From contig WNNJ02003715.1 in the NCBI GenBank assembly GCA_012934845.2, positions 1 to 64,000 of the forward strand: a stretch of DNA of 64,000 nucleotides, in the 5' to 3' direction. Both the position numbers and the translations under genes were made by a program. Source of the stretch: Pomphorhynchus laevis (taxonomy: Eukaryota; Acanthocephala; Palaeacanthocephala; Echinorhynchida; Pomphorhynchidae). The first letter of the stretch is position 1. Each line of letters starts with the position of its first letter. Below, piece by piece: positions 36,801-47,939 of this stretch. The notes under the pieces are model-generated. The model made no database searches, was not told where the DNA came from, and saw only the letters and a program-made list of their open reading frames with translations.

Positions 36801-37434
36801 GATATTCATAATGTTCATATTCTTCCAGGCGGTATGATTCACGATCCATCCATATACATTTGCGTTAATTTCGGTATTGTCCTCATAACATCTTCCTCCA
36901 ACTAGCATAGAAGCTAAAATCTTACTGTCTGTTTAACCTTTAATTTTTTGGCTCTGATCGTTCTGCCAATATTTAAAAAATACAACAATTGACTGAATTT
37001 TAACTTAAAAAATACACTTTTGTATCTCTCATCGTAGACGCGATTTATTTTAATAACGAACAACATCATTCTTTTTATACCTTTCTTTTTATACAACGCA
37101 GTAATCAAATATTTTTTCAATTTTTTAATGAGCCTAACGAACTCCATATTGATTATTTTGAAACTGATTTCAATTTAAATTTTAACATCATTTGGAGTTT
37201 AATTAATTTAATATTTTTATGACAAAGCAATGTATGAAACGGTTTTTTTGATTTTAAAATCGGCTTTGAAATTATCGTGCTCGCTCTTTCTGTCTTTTTT
37301 ATATTAAATATTTGACTTTGTTAATTATTCGCAAAGAAGGTACACGGTTACTATTACGTAAGATCACTGAAGATGTAATAATATTTACTTGTCTGTAAGA
37401 AAAGAAGAAAATTTAAATTGTAAATATTTAATTA
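33891..37434. repeat. Large inverted repeat 2, left arm
   Basis: Reverse complement of 43467-46580. Together with 29115-29220, now separated by LINE C, it pairs with the right arm out to about 46690. U cores lie at about 35575 (reverse) and in a diverged form near 36905. It carries LINE-E block 2. About 430 bp at 35905-36325 are missing from the right arm but present in the copy at 14.2-14.6 kb, so the right arm was deleted. The 77-codon frame at 36914-37147 is repeat-borne (near-identical partner at 43754-43981). Confidence 0.9.
34354..34860 (-). pseudogene. LINE family E, C-terminal block 2 (copy 2)
   Basis: The most complete copy with 45.6 kb. Minus-strand text runs IIKRALISAEISQRLEP, then RRPDGLSLTPW, YLAWDFTCPDTLAPS, an E-DKK-SKY region, then in a neighbouring frame EIGRRIAAVIGE, FLLQRLSFVIQRGNVS and a final DLYTIYYL before a stop at 34354. 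All these stations belong to the C-terminal domain of an animal LINE ORF, including its natural stop. Only one frame change separates the halves, so this is a relatively recent capture. Confidence 0.8.
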
Positions 37435-38775
37435 AAATAGATTGCGCAAACTGTTTAATTTGTAAACAAATATACGTCTTTTAAATTGTCATTTATTTAA
37501 CTGAAGCATCTTTTAATAAGTGACTTCATCGAAATGTTAAAGATTCAATTGTGTATTAAAACCAAGTTGTCTAAGTTGTAAAAATGCATTTAGAGTTAAT
37601 TTATGTATAGCGTATATTCGCAAACTATTCTGAACAAAAGATTATAAGAACTTTAATACACAGTAAGCATCTGAGCTTTTATGCTAGTCCGATGAAGATG
37701 TTTTTGTCCATTGAACATAATAGAGGACAATTTTTAAAAAGGAAAAGTTTGTTATATCCATGTTTATCGATTATGCAATTAGTGTATTGCCATAACTTGA
37801 CATTGAATTGTATTGTCCAATATTCCAATTTTATAGTTTGTTACCGCTAGAAATTAACTTACATTATTTCGTTATATATTTCGTGATTTCAAATATTTAA
37901 CAAAAAAATATTTATATTATAGGTAAATATTAATCATATAATTTATTAATTAATGCATTATTTATTAATTGAGCGTTACCTTGTTATTATTTGCATAGAA
38001 TGTTGTATTTATGCATTCGTCAACTGGATCCCAGGCCTAACATTAACAAGTCAGTAAGCAAAATGATAAAAAATTTTGTAGTCAAAGTTAAAACTTCACC
38101 ATAAATTTATATTTTAAATTAATGATTTTTGAAAATATTGAAATAAAGCATTTTTGAGTTGAATTTGTTCCGTACAATCTAATCAACGGGCAATTTAATC
38201 AATGTCTTTCAAAACAGTCGATTCGTGATCCACAGCTGCAAACATTGGCTGTACAGTTCGGAAGACTCAAACACAAAACGACCGCTATTGTCATGCTGTT
38301 ATCGTCCAGTCGAGTCCCGAACGCGGTTATATGTATTTACTGCAGACACGCTCCTGAATATGGAGATTAAACTGCTTTTAGTGGTGAAATGCTAACCTTA
38401 TCCGTAGCGCTCTGAACGAGACTTTCGTAACGTATATTTAGCAATGATAGAGTCAACTGTCTATGTAAGTGTGTTTCCTGTGAAATATCAGCTCTGGATA
38501 TATATATTTTGCCATTTCAGCAGTCCTTATACATAAGACGCGTCGTCATATGCTATAAATCCAGTTCGAACGTTTTGTAGGATTGAACCAATTATATTAT
38601 GAGATCCGCTTACTGATGGCAAAAGGGCTTGTACGCGATATTTTGCATTGTTGGGATTCTGAGTCCTCTCATTTTAACAAGTAATGTTGCCTGATTCCAT
38701 CCGCTGTCTTTCAGTGTGATATTCAGAGTGCTTTCCAGGGTCAATCGCACCATTCCGTCGTATCTTTTGATACAA
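37435..38775. repeat. Repeat U unit, direct copy of 15.8-17.1 kb
   Basis: Runs parallel to the left arm of IR1 (about 15780-17090), with a forward U core near 37661 and TTACGTAA nearby at 37354. It includes the LINE-E block 1 copy below and stops where GGCTACATTCGC joins the 38.77 kb repeat. Confidence 0.85.
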
Positions 38776-38807
38776 CATGTATGGCTACATTCGCTAAACA
38801 TTACCAA
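38160..38807 (-). pseudogene. LINE family E, RT C-terminal block 1 (copy 3)
   Basis: The best-kept thumb segment: an open minus frame from 38807 with CCIKRYDGMVRLTLES, LKDSGWNQATLLVKM and LRIPTMQNIA. It corresponds to the 'YDG.VR..LE..LN..L.D..W.QA.LPV..GGL.I' region of LINE reverse transcriptases. A Cys/His cluster with a CSCG-type step follows near 38260-38200. It is truncated upstream at 38775 compared with the 17.3 kb copy. Confidence 0.75.
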
Positions 38808-39915
38808 GACGTAATTTTATCATTCTTAATAAATCAAATCAGCCAACTGAGTCTACGTTTTTAATATAATTATAAGATATACATAATGCTAAAGTAGAAT
38901 TCAATAATAAACAAAAAATGATTATAAAAAATTGTTATAAGATTTTATTAAATTTGTATTAAGTTAAAATAAAAAATTTAAATTTCAAATAAATGTCAAA
39001 TAATTGGTTTAATAATAAATAATTATAAATAATTGTTATGAGATTTTATATAATTTATATTAAGTTAAATTAAAAAATTAAAATTTTAAATAAAATTCAA
39101 TTTTTGTGAATTGATTAATAAATAATAGACTCTGTATGTTTAAAATAATTAAAACTTTAAAAATTTTTAAAATATAAAATTAATGTTTTAAAGATATATG
39201 TAAAATATATGAAGTTATCAAGTATCAACAGTTAAAGTGGATTTTATAATGCAAATCATCAAATATCAAATGTTCAACAAATTCAAAGGTCCTGAAACAT
39301 TAGTTATTCTACTGATCAGCGATTTATATTTTCAATGGAAATCAGATCATATATTGAGTGTATGCATTTTAAACGATGTAAATTTTGACTATCCGATAAA
39401 GTCATTTATTTAAAACTGCATCAGTTAAGTAAATGTTAATATGAATAACGTATAATTTGTTATAAATACAATCGTTTGCGCAATTTATTTTAATTATATA
39501 TAGGTTACAATTTAAATAATCTGCTCTTCATACAAGCATGAATGCTATGATTTCTTCATTGATGTGATGTTATAGTCAAAGTGTATCTTTAATTCCGAAT
39601 AATAGACAAAGTAAAATATTTAACAAAAAATGTAAAATAACGAGCGAGTACAAACATTTAAAATTATTTCTTAACGGAAAGAATACTACTGTCAAAGTCT
39701 TATTTAACAGCGAAAAGCCACTTTGAGGCAGAAATATTTTTAAAAATATTAAAATAATTATTCTCAAATTTATTTTGAAATTTGAAAAATATTATTAGTT
39801 TCAAAATATTAAAAAATGTTATAATAATGAAAACGCCAAGTTTATACCTTAGCAGCTTTCATTACCAGATTTGGTTATGTATCTTAAAAATGAATGCAGA
39901 GAAGTATTTGATTAC
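38776..39915. repeat. Direct repeat shared with 18.35-18.95 kb, longer copy
   Basis: 38776-39245 and 39820-39915 match 18350-18930 in order. The extra 39246-39819 contains U-like pieces, including TGCATCAGTTAAGTAAATG and an inverted relative of 23040-23150. Confidence 0.8.
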
Positions 39916-40289
39916 ATGTCATGTTGAAATGCAAAGTATAGATAGAGTATGATGCTATTCGTAATCTAAATAAATCGATTCAACGATGTGAGAGACTATA
40001 AATTAAATCAATATAAGTTTAAATTTATATAACTGACGTATTTTTTAATAAATAAATTTATAATAGGACTTATAAATTAATTTTTTTAAAGTGAATTAAC
40101 GGTTAAGGAATGAAAATAATTTAATTTACTTTGCAAGTTTAACTTAATTTACTTGGAAAAAATCAGAGACTAAGATTTAAAAAGAAAACTTCGACTCTGA
40201 TAATGTTGGGAGCGTATGCGACCAACAATGTCTCGTTTTATTGGGTGACACGTTTTATAGACTCGATTTATTGACTTGATTTTATTGCT

Positions 40290-41765
40290 TCGTTTTATTG
40301 ACTTTATCTTTCTCTTCACTCAGTTTATCGGGTGACTTTAATGCTCATGTAGTTAGAGACATTAGCATTTTGAAGAATGTGTTGGGGAATAACGGACTCT
40401 CTGATCTGAAATCGAGTAGTGTTGAATTATTGCATTTTTATACTTGTTACAATTTGTGCATAACAAATACCATGTTTGAACATAAAGCGATCCATAGATG
40501 CGCGTGACATCAGGATTTTCGCAGTCAAAATCAATGATGGATTTTGTAATCGTCTCATCTAATCTGCGACGTTATACATTATACACTAGTGTGAAGAGAA
40601 TAGCTGCGCTGTCAACCTACCACAACCTTGTAGTTATAAAGCATCGATAGCATGATCAGATGAAAGACAAGCCTGGCAAAGCTCAACGTTTTGGGAGGGC
40701 GCGCTGGATCGTCAATTAGATGTTTCTGTCAAGAACGTTCTCCTTACTACATCCGGGAGGACTTTTATCAGTAACAAGAATAAAGAGAGGGACATTGATC
40801 AGGAAAAAGTGAGGCTCAGATCCTCGCTTGTCAAGCAATCGTGAAAACGTTGAGCTCAAACGCCCACGATGCTTATCGCAGAGGGATTCCTCAAACTGCT
40901 TGATGAACACAAAAGGTTACAGATTTCGTTTAACAATAGAAGCTAGCTTATAAGGCTACTATTTAGTATAAATCAGTGGTAGATTTAGTACCGAAAGCTA
41001 CTAATAAGTAGCATTAAGTAGTACTAAGTAGTACCTAAATTTACTACTATAGATTAAGTACCGAACGGAAACGAGAGCTTATCTAGAGTAGATACTGAAC
41101 TGAAGATGGCAGCTTTGAATGAAAGAAGCTGCATGTATGATTGTTAGTACACCCCAGACTGTCTCTATGCGTTCGTATCGGATTCAGGTGTCAATGTAAA
41201 CCGGAATGAGAAAACGTATCTTCCAGATGTGGATGACTTCACGTATCTTGTAGTATTGTTCTTGAGAGACAGCAATGAACATCAAAGAGACTTGAGTATC
41301 GGATCTGTTTAGCCATCCATCAATGAGTTCATAGAACATGTCTGTCGTAGTAAAGCGGGAGTTGACTCTTCGGGTGAAACTTCCGGTTTACTGTGGATTT
41401 TCGATTCTATCTTAACTTATGGTCATGAGCTTTTGGCCATGACTGTAGGGATAATATCTCAGGCTGTAAGATACCAGTGATCGAAATGAGATTCCTTAGC
41501 TTTAGAGATAAAGTTAAGAACTTTGTAATCTGGGATGACCTCGGATGAAATTCGCTGCTTCTACGGATGCTTCAGCCTAGACTCTCTGGAAGAGAACCCT
41601 AGGTAGACCTCGGAATCGGTGAAGAGATCAAATATCAAAACTTACTAAAGAACACCTTGGGATATATGCAATGAACACTGGTTTGTCTTCCAGGATTTAC
41701 CTAAGGAGGTAAAAGCAAGCTACTGGAGTACTTTGTCTTGTACAACGCATTCACGATTTGACACC
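40290..41765 (+). mobile_element. LINE family D (Rex/RTE-like), heavily decayed
   Basis: The plus strand has endonuclease text LSGDFNAHVVRDIS (GDFNAH) and LCITNTMFEHKAIHRC at 40330-40505, then in other frames an 'MMDFVIVSS' station and an 'LSTYHNLVV' station near 40530-40640 (SDH replaced). After a large internal loss come RT C-terminal stations: EKTYLPDVDDFTYL near 41210, ILTYGHELLAM near 41415, and a 'GRPRNR.RDQISKLTKEHLGI' stretch near 41600-41670. This station order is that of a LINE family common in fish and invertebrates; the Rex/RTE-like assignment is tentative. No terminal duplication found. Confidence 0.75.
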
Positions 41766-41919
41766 CGGATTAGTAGTCGGCAAAAACTTGTGAAATTTTT
41801 TGCATAAGCCAAATAAAGCGCTCAACCATGTGTACTTATTAATTATAAGTGTTTAAAGTAAGCATTAAATAAACTTTATAGAGTTACTATATCTTTTTTA
41901 CTGCATTTAAAATCGAAAA

Positions 41920-43466
41920 TGTATTTTAAACATTTCACACCGTAACGTCCGTGAAAAACGGATACTAATACATGACGAATTATTGACAATATATAGGAAT
42001 ACACTAATCAATTAAATAATCCATATGTAGTTAACAAACTACATATGTACCTTTCTTATTAGTTGTCCTCTGTTACGTCCAATGGACAAAAACATCTTCA
42101 TCGGACTAGCATAAAAGCTCAGATGCTTACTGTGTGTTAAAGTTCTTATAATGTTTCGTTCAGAATAGTTTGCTATTCTACGCTATACATAAATTAATTC
42201 TAAATGCATTTTTACAACTTAGACAATTTGGTTTTAAAACACAATTGAATCTTTAACATTTCGATGAAGTAACTTATTAAAAGATGCTTCAGTTAAGTAA
42301 ATGACAATTTAAAAGACGAATATATTTTTACAAATTTAACAGTTTGCGCAATTTATTTAATTAGATACTTACAATTTAAATTTTCTTCTTTTCTTACAGG
42401 CAAGCAAATATTATTATCTCTTCAGTGATCTTACGTAATAGTAACCGTGTACCTTTATTACGAGTAATTTACAAAGTCAAATATTTAACAAATAAATATA
42501 ATAGAAAGAGCGAGCACGATAATTTCAAAGCTGATTTTAAAATTAAAAGTAAAATTTTAATGCACATTATCAAATATCAAATGAGTCTTTTAATCCAAAT
42601 GTTCTGAAACTTTAGTTATTGTACTGATCAGCGATGATTATTTCCCATAAAAACCCCTTTTTGTTATTAGCGATCTCAGCAGTTTTTAATAGAAGGAACA
42701 TTATTTTTGGTAATCGTTCCTGTTAGATCGCGATTTATACGAAAACAATGTTTGCTCTAATTTATAAATAACAAAGATTATTTAACTATCAAATTAAATC
42801 AATTCAATCACTCAGATGTATGATTAATGTGAAATGCAAATTTGTTCAGATTTGAACATTTACTATCGTATATTGCATCATAAAACAAATTTAGGTCTAG
42901 CAGATGTGTACTTTACATCCGTAGCTTGGTTGCCTAGTAATCTTTTATGTATATATTATCTCAATATATCATATTCTTCTTAATATTCAACCTAGACAAT
43001 GAATAAATCTTGCATTTAAAGTCATGGCTATACGCTAATCGCACAACCATGGCACATGAATGCATTAAATTTTTCCTTTTCTAAAAGTCGTCCTCTGTTA
43101 TGCCGAATGGACAAAAACATCATCATCGGACTAGCATTAAAGCTTAGATGCTTACTGTGTGTTAAAGGTCTTAAAATTTTTTGTTCTGAATAATTTGCAA
43201 ACCTCCGCTTTAGATAACTTAACTCTAAATGCACTTTTTCAATTTAAACAATTCTGTTTTAAACACAATTGAAGCTTTAACCATCCAATAAAGTCATTTA
43301 TTAAAAAATGCATCAGCTAAGTAAATATAAGCTTGAAGAACGTATAATTTGTTACAAATACAATCGTTTGCTCGATTTATTTTTATTATAAATAAGTTAA
43401 TTTTAATACTCCACTTTTCAAACAAGCAAATAATTGTTATGATTTCTTCAGTGATGTTACGTAATC
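41920..43466. repeat. Repeat U units, direct copy of 26.16-27.78 kb
   Basis: Starts with the ACCGTAACGTCCGTG and TTAACAAACTACATATG tail (inverted at 23.78-23.90 kb). It then holds reverse U cores at about 42117 and 43138. It runs parallel to IR1's right arm; 42546-42655 is extra here and 26690-26860 is extra there. TTACGTAA occurs at 42431 and 43457. Confidence 0.85.
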
Positions 43467-46400
43467 AATTAAATATTTACAATTTAAATTTTCTTCTTTT
43501 CTTACAGACAAGTAAATATTATTACATCTTCAGTGATCTTACGTAATAGTAACCGTGTACCTTTATTACGAGTAATTTACAAAGTCAAATATTTAACATA
43601 AAAAAAGACAGAAAGAGCGAGCACGATAATTTCAAAGCCGATTTTAAAATCAAAAAGACCGTTTCATACAGTGCTTTGCCATAAAAATATTAAATTAATT
43701 AAACTCCAAATGATGTTAAAATTTAAATTGAAATCAGTTTCAAAATAATCAATATGGAGTTCGTTAGGCTCATTAAAAAATTGAAAAAATATTTGATTAC
43801 TGCGTTGTATAAAAAGAAAGGTATAAAAAGAATGATGTTGTTCGTTATTAAAATAAATCGCGTCTACGATGACAGATACAAAAGTGTATTTTTTAAGTTA
43901 ACATTCAGTCGACTGTTGTATTTTTTAAATATTGGCAGAACGATCAGAGCCAAGAATTTTTTAACGTTAAACAGACAGTAAGATTTTAGCTTCTATGCCA
44001 GTTAGAGGAAGATGTTATGTGGACAATACCGAAATTAACGCAAATGTATATGGATGGATCGTGAATCATACCGCCTGGAAGAATATGAACATTATGAATA
44101 TCATAATGTAATTTTAAGAATATGAAGAATATTAGTTAAGCTCGTTTACACCAATTAGCGTTTTTGTAAACTAAGAATGTACACATTATGTTCTTGAAGG
44201 CAGAACACCAAAAATTATGTTCTAAGCGTGTTGTTCTAAATGATGCCTTGTATCAAATACTACTTTTAAATCAAATATTAATTTAAAATATAACAGTTTA
44301 TATATAATAAATGTACAAGATATTTTGTAATTTAAATAACACATGAATAATAACTTTGTTTACAAAACTGTTTGATTTGACCGTGATATTGTATCTCGAG
44401 ACCAAATTATACGGCGTTCATAAATGCAAAAGACATCAAATATGTTTTTGTATACATAGATGAAAATAATGATTTTCTTTATGGACGACGATATTTTTTA
44501 AAAACAAATTAGAATTTTAATAATTAGTTATACAATAAATCTATATAAAGGTAATATGACATTTACAAATGCAAGCAAAAAAGTTGTAACATCACTGAAG
44601 AAATCAGAGTAATTACCTGCTTGTTTGAAAAGCGGAGTATTTAAATTGTAACTTATTTATAATTAAAATAAATCGAGCAAACGATTGTATTTGTAACAAA
44701 TTATACGTTCTTCAAGCTAATATTTACTTAGCTGATGCATTTTTTAATAAATGACTTTATTAGATAGTTAAAGCTTCAATTGTGTTTAAAACAAAATTGT
44801 TTATATTGAAAAAGTGCATTTAGAGTTAAGTTATCTAAAGCGGAGGTTTGCAAATTATTCAGAACAAAAAATTTAAACAGCTTAAACACACAGTAAGCAT
44901 CTGAGCTTTAATGCTAGTCCGATGATGATGTTTTTGTCCATTGGGCAAAACAGAGGACGACTAACAAGAACGGAAAAATTTAATGCATACATATGCAACG
45001 TTTGTTTGATTAGCGTATTACCATAACTTTAAATACAAAATTTAATCATTGAATAGTTTGAATAATAAGAAAAATAGTATATATTGAGATAATATTTAAT
45101 AGATTAACAGGCAAACAAGCTACGAATGTAAGGTACAAAAGTGCTAGACCTTAATTCGTTTTATAATGCAATATACGACAGTAAAGTTTACAATTTAAAC
45201 AAATTTGAATGGCACATATCTCATACATCTATGTGATGGAATTGATTTAATGTTATGATTAAATAATCTTTGTAATTTCTAGCTTAGAGCAAACATTGTT
45301 TTCGTATAAATCGCGATCAGACTAGAACGATTACCAAATTCATGTTTCTTCCATTTTAAACTGCTTAGATCACTAATAACAAATAAGGATTTTACTATTT
45401 GAATATTTCAATGGAAAATATACATTGATGTTCGTTATAATAACTATAGCTTCAGAACCTTTGGATTAAAGATTTATTTGATATTTAATAATATGCATTA
45501 AAAAACCACTTTAACAATGAATACTTGGCAACGTTATTTATTTTAAACATATTTTTATGTTTGAAATTTACAATATAGTTTTAAATATTTTAAACTTCAA
45601 TAAGAAGTTAAAGTTACGTATATGTTAAAATTACGATATCATCAAGCGTGCACTGATATCGGCAGAAATCTCATAGCGTCTGGAGCCGAAGTCACTGGCG
45701 CAACATGATGACAGGCGGCCGGATGGATTGTCACTGACTCCATGGTCAAGTGGCAGGTATTTGGCTTGGGACTTCACCTGCCCGGACACCTTGGCACCGA
45801 GTAATCTAAATACAGCTGTGTATGCACCGGGAACGGTAGCCATGGGAGTAGAGGACAAGAAACGCAGCAAATACTTTTTCCTGACATCGATCTACAATTT
45901 TGTGCTGGTCGCCCTGAAATGCTTGGTGCGTTGGGCCTAGAGGCGGAAGGACTAATGCACGAAATAGGTCGGCGAATAGCAGCAGTGATCGGAGAGCGGC
46001 GGTCCACGGAATTCCTGCTGCAGAGGCTGAGCTTTGTCATCCAACGCGGTAACGTTAGTTGCGCTCTGGGCACGGTTGAGTGGACGAGCGCTAGACAAGA
46101 CTTATACACAATTTATTATTTGTAATTTTTGTTTTTTTTTTGAAAAATTGACGTATTAGTTATGTTAAGTGAATTCTAACTTACATAACATCCTAAAATT
46201 AAAAATATTTAAATTATGCACGGTTGGTCAACTTATTAAACATCATTTTAAATGTTTCAGGACATTCACTATTGTAAAATTAATCAATAAATTATAATTT
46301 TGTTTTTTACATGTAATTGTGCACTTGAATATCGAAATCTACTTCATAACGATCAAGTAACATAACTGAAGAGATCATATTATTTACTTGCTTATATGAA

Positions 46401-46690
46401 AAGCAGAGTATTTAAATTGTAAGCAATTATAATAAATTGCGCGAAAAGTTGTATTTGTAACAATACAATTGAACTGATGCATTTTTTAATAACTGACATA
46501 CTAGATATTTAAATATCCAATTATATTCAAAACAAAATTATTTACATTATTAAAGTGCATTTAGAGTTTAGTTATATAAATCAGAGTTTGCAAACTATTC
46601 AGAATAAACACTGACAGCATAAATACACAGTAAGCATCTGAGCTTTAATGCTAGTCCGATGATGATGTTTTTGTCTATTGGATAAACAGA
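43467..46690. repeat. Large inverted repeat 2, right arm
   Basis: Reverse complement of 33891-37434 plus 29115-29220. Forward U cores lie at about 44890 and 46629, with a diverged core near 43968. It lacks both the LINE C insertion and the 430 bp at 35905-36325. Where the arms carry LINE-E block 2 they differ at only a few bases, so the palindrome is young or is kept similar by gene conversion. Confidence 0.9.
45615..46125 (+). pseudogene. LINE family E, C-terminal block 2 (copy 3)
   Basis: Plus-strand partner of 34354-34860. It shows the same WDFTCPDTLAPS, EIGRRIAAVIGE and FLLQRLSFVIQRGN stations, the same single frame change in the middle, and the same end DLYTIYYL plus stop at 46125. In the first frame only one substitution is evident (FLTSI for FLTPI). 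Confidence 0.8.
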
Positions 46691-47800
46691 AGACTATTAA
46701 AATAGGAAAAATTTAGTACATTCATGTGTATCGTCCTATATTCCGGTTTAACTGTTAGTTATCGTTAGAAATTAACTGTATCTCCTCCATACAGTTTGAA
46801 AATAATAGACATTCTTTAACTAAAAATAAGGACATACACTTCAAATATATTTCCTAGAATAATTAGTTATACAATTTCTTAAAATAAATCACGCAAACAT
46901 TTGGATTTGTATTAAATTATACTTTTTTCAAATTAACATTTACTGAACTGATGCTTTCTTTAAAACCGACATTTTAAATATTTTAAGATTCAAGTATTGC
47001 CTGATTAATTTTTTAATAAATGACTTTATTGATTAGTAAAAGATTCAATTGTGTTAAAAACCAAGTAAGAGTTTAAACTCAGTAAGAGTTTAAAAACAGT
47101 AAGCATCTGAATGAATGTTTTGACTGAATTCGATTTTTTCTTTTTATTTACACGTTGCCCTATAAGTGGCTCAATATACATTTGCCACATACAATAAATT
47201 CTATTCTAAAACTAAAATGTAGCGTACTAATGTTAACTCATTGATACTATAAAAGTAGCGTAGAAAATAAAAATAGTTATAAAAATTTTGTAGCGTTTGT
47301 AATTGAAAGAGACAATAAATTTGTCTCTAATGGTTTTTTTATATAAAAATAAAAAAAAGCGTCAAAATAGTTTGCATTCATTATATGTCGTCTGATGATA
47401 ACGCTGTACATAAGGCTTCTTTGTACTTATTCGTTTTAACTTCGCTGTGTATGATGATTCTTTGTACTATATCGTTTTGCCGCTATTTGTTCCTGATATG
47501 TATTTATCCCGTCTTAATGCATAGATTGTATTCCTCTTGTGTTGCATAAAAAAACTGAAAAAAAATGAAAAAAAACTTCCAGTTTCTCTCTTTATCATGT
47601 TTTAGTAATTTATTAACTGTCCATACTATATATTTTCTAGTCTGCATTATATACAATGTATTGTATGTAATCAATGATTGTATGTCAATACCTTCACCGC
47701 ATAACAATTCATATAAATATAATACCTATTATATAGGTATTATAGTGTATTTAATAGTTGTCCTCTATTATTTCAAATAGACAAAAATACCAATCTGAAA
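46691..47800. repeat. Degenerate repeat U units, end of the block
   Basis: Contains a weak core ACAGTAAGCATCTGAATG at about 47097, pieces of unit text at 46900-47070, and a last trace (TAGTTGTCCTCTATTATTTC) at 47755. An inverted relative of 695-765 lies at 47209-47283. Short frames here are low-complexity. Confidence 0.6.
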
Positions 47801-47939
47801 ACAAGTCAACAACTAGCACTTACAATGGATTGGCAATATCAATGAAACGAATTGTTCGAAATTTTGTTATGAGGAACGGATTTTTTGAAATTTGGTTGTG
47901 AGGATACATTTTGAATTTTTATCGGCAACTATATAGACA

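Noticed and set aside
36914-37147. 77-codon basic ORF, repeated at 43754-43981
   Set aside because: It is part of a diverged U unit in the arms of inverted repeat 2. The two copies are arms of one palindrome, so conservation is no evidence of coding.
47504-47780. Overlapping 67- and 71-codon ORFs on opposite strands
   Set aside because: Low-complexity AT sequence at the degenerate end of the U block; no family resemblance and poor coding composition.
13660-47800. CRISPR-like array from regularly recurring cores
   Set aside because: Spacing is irregular, units are in both orientations and hundreds of bases long, and the genome is eukaryotic. There are no cas-like genes.
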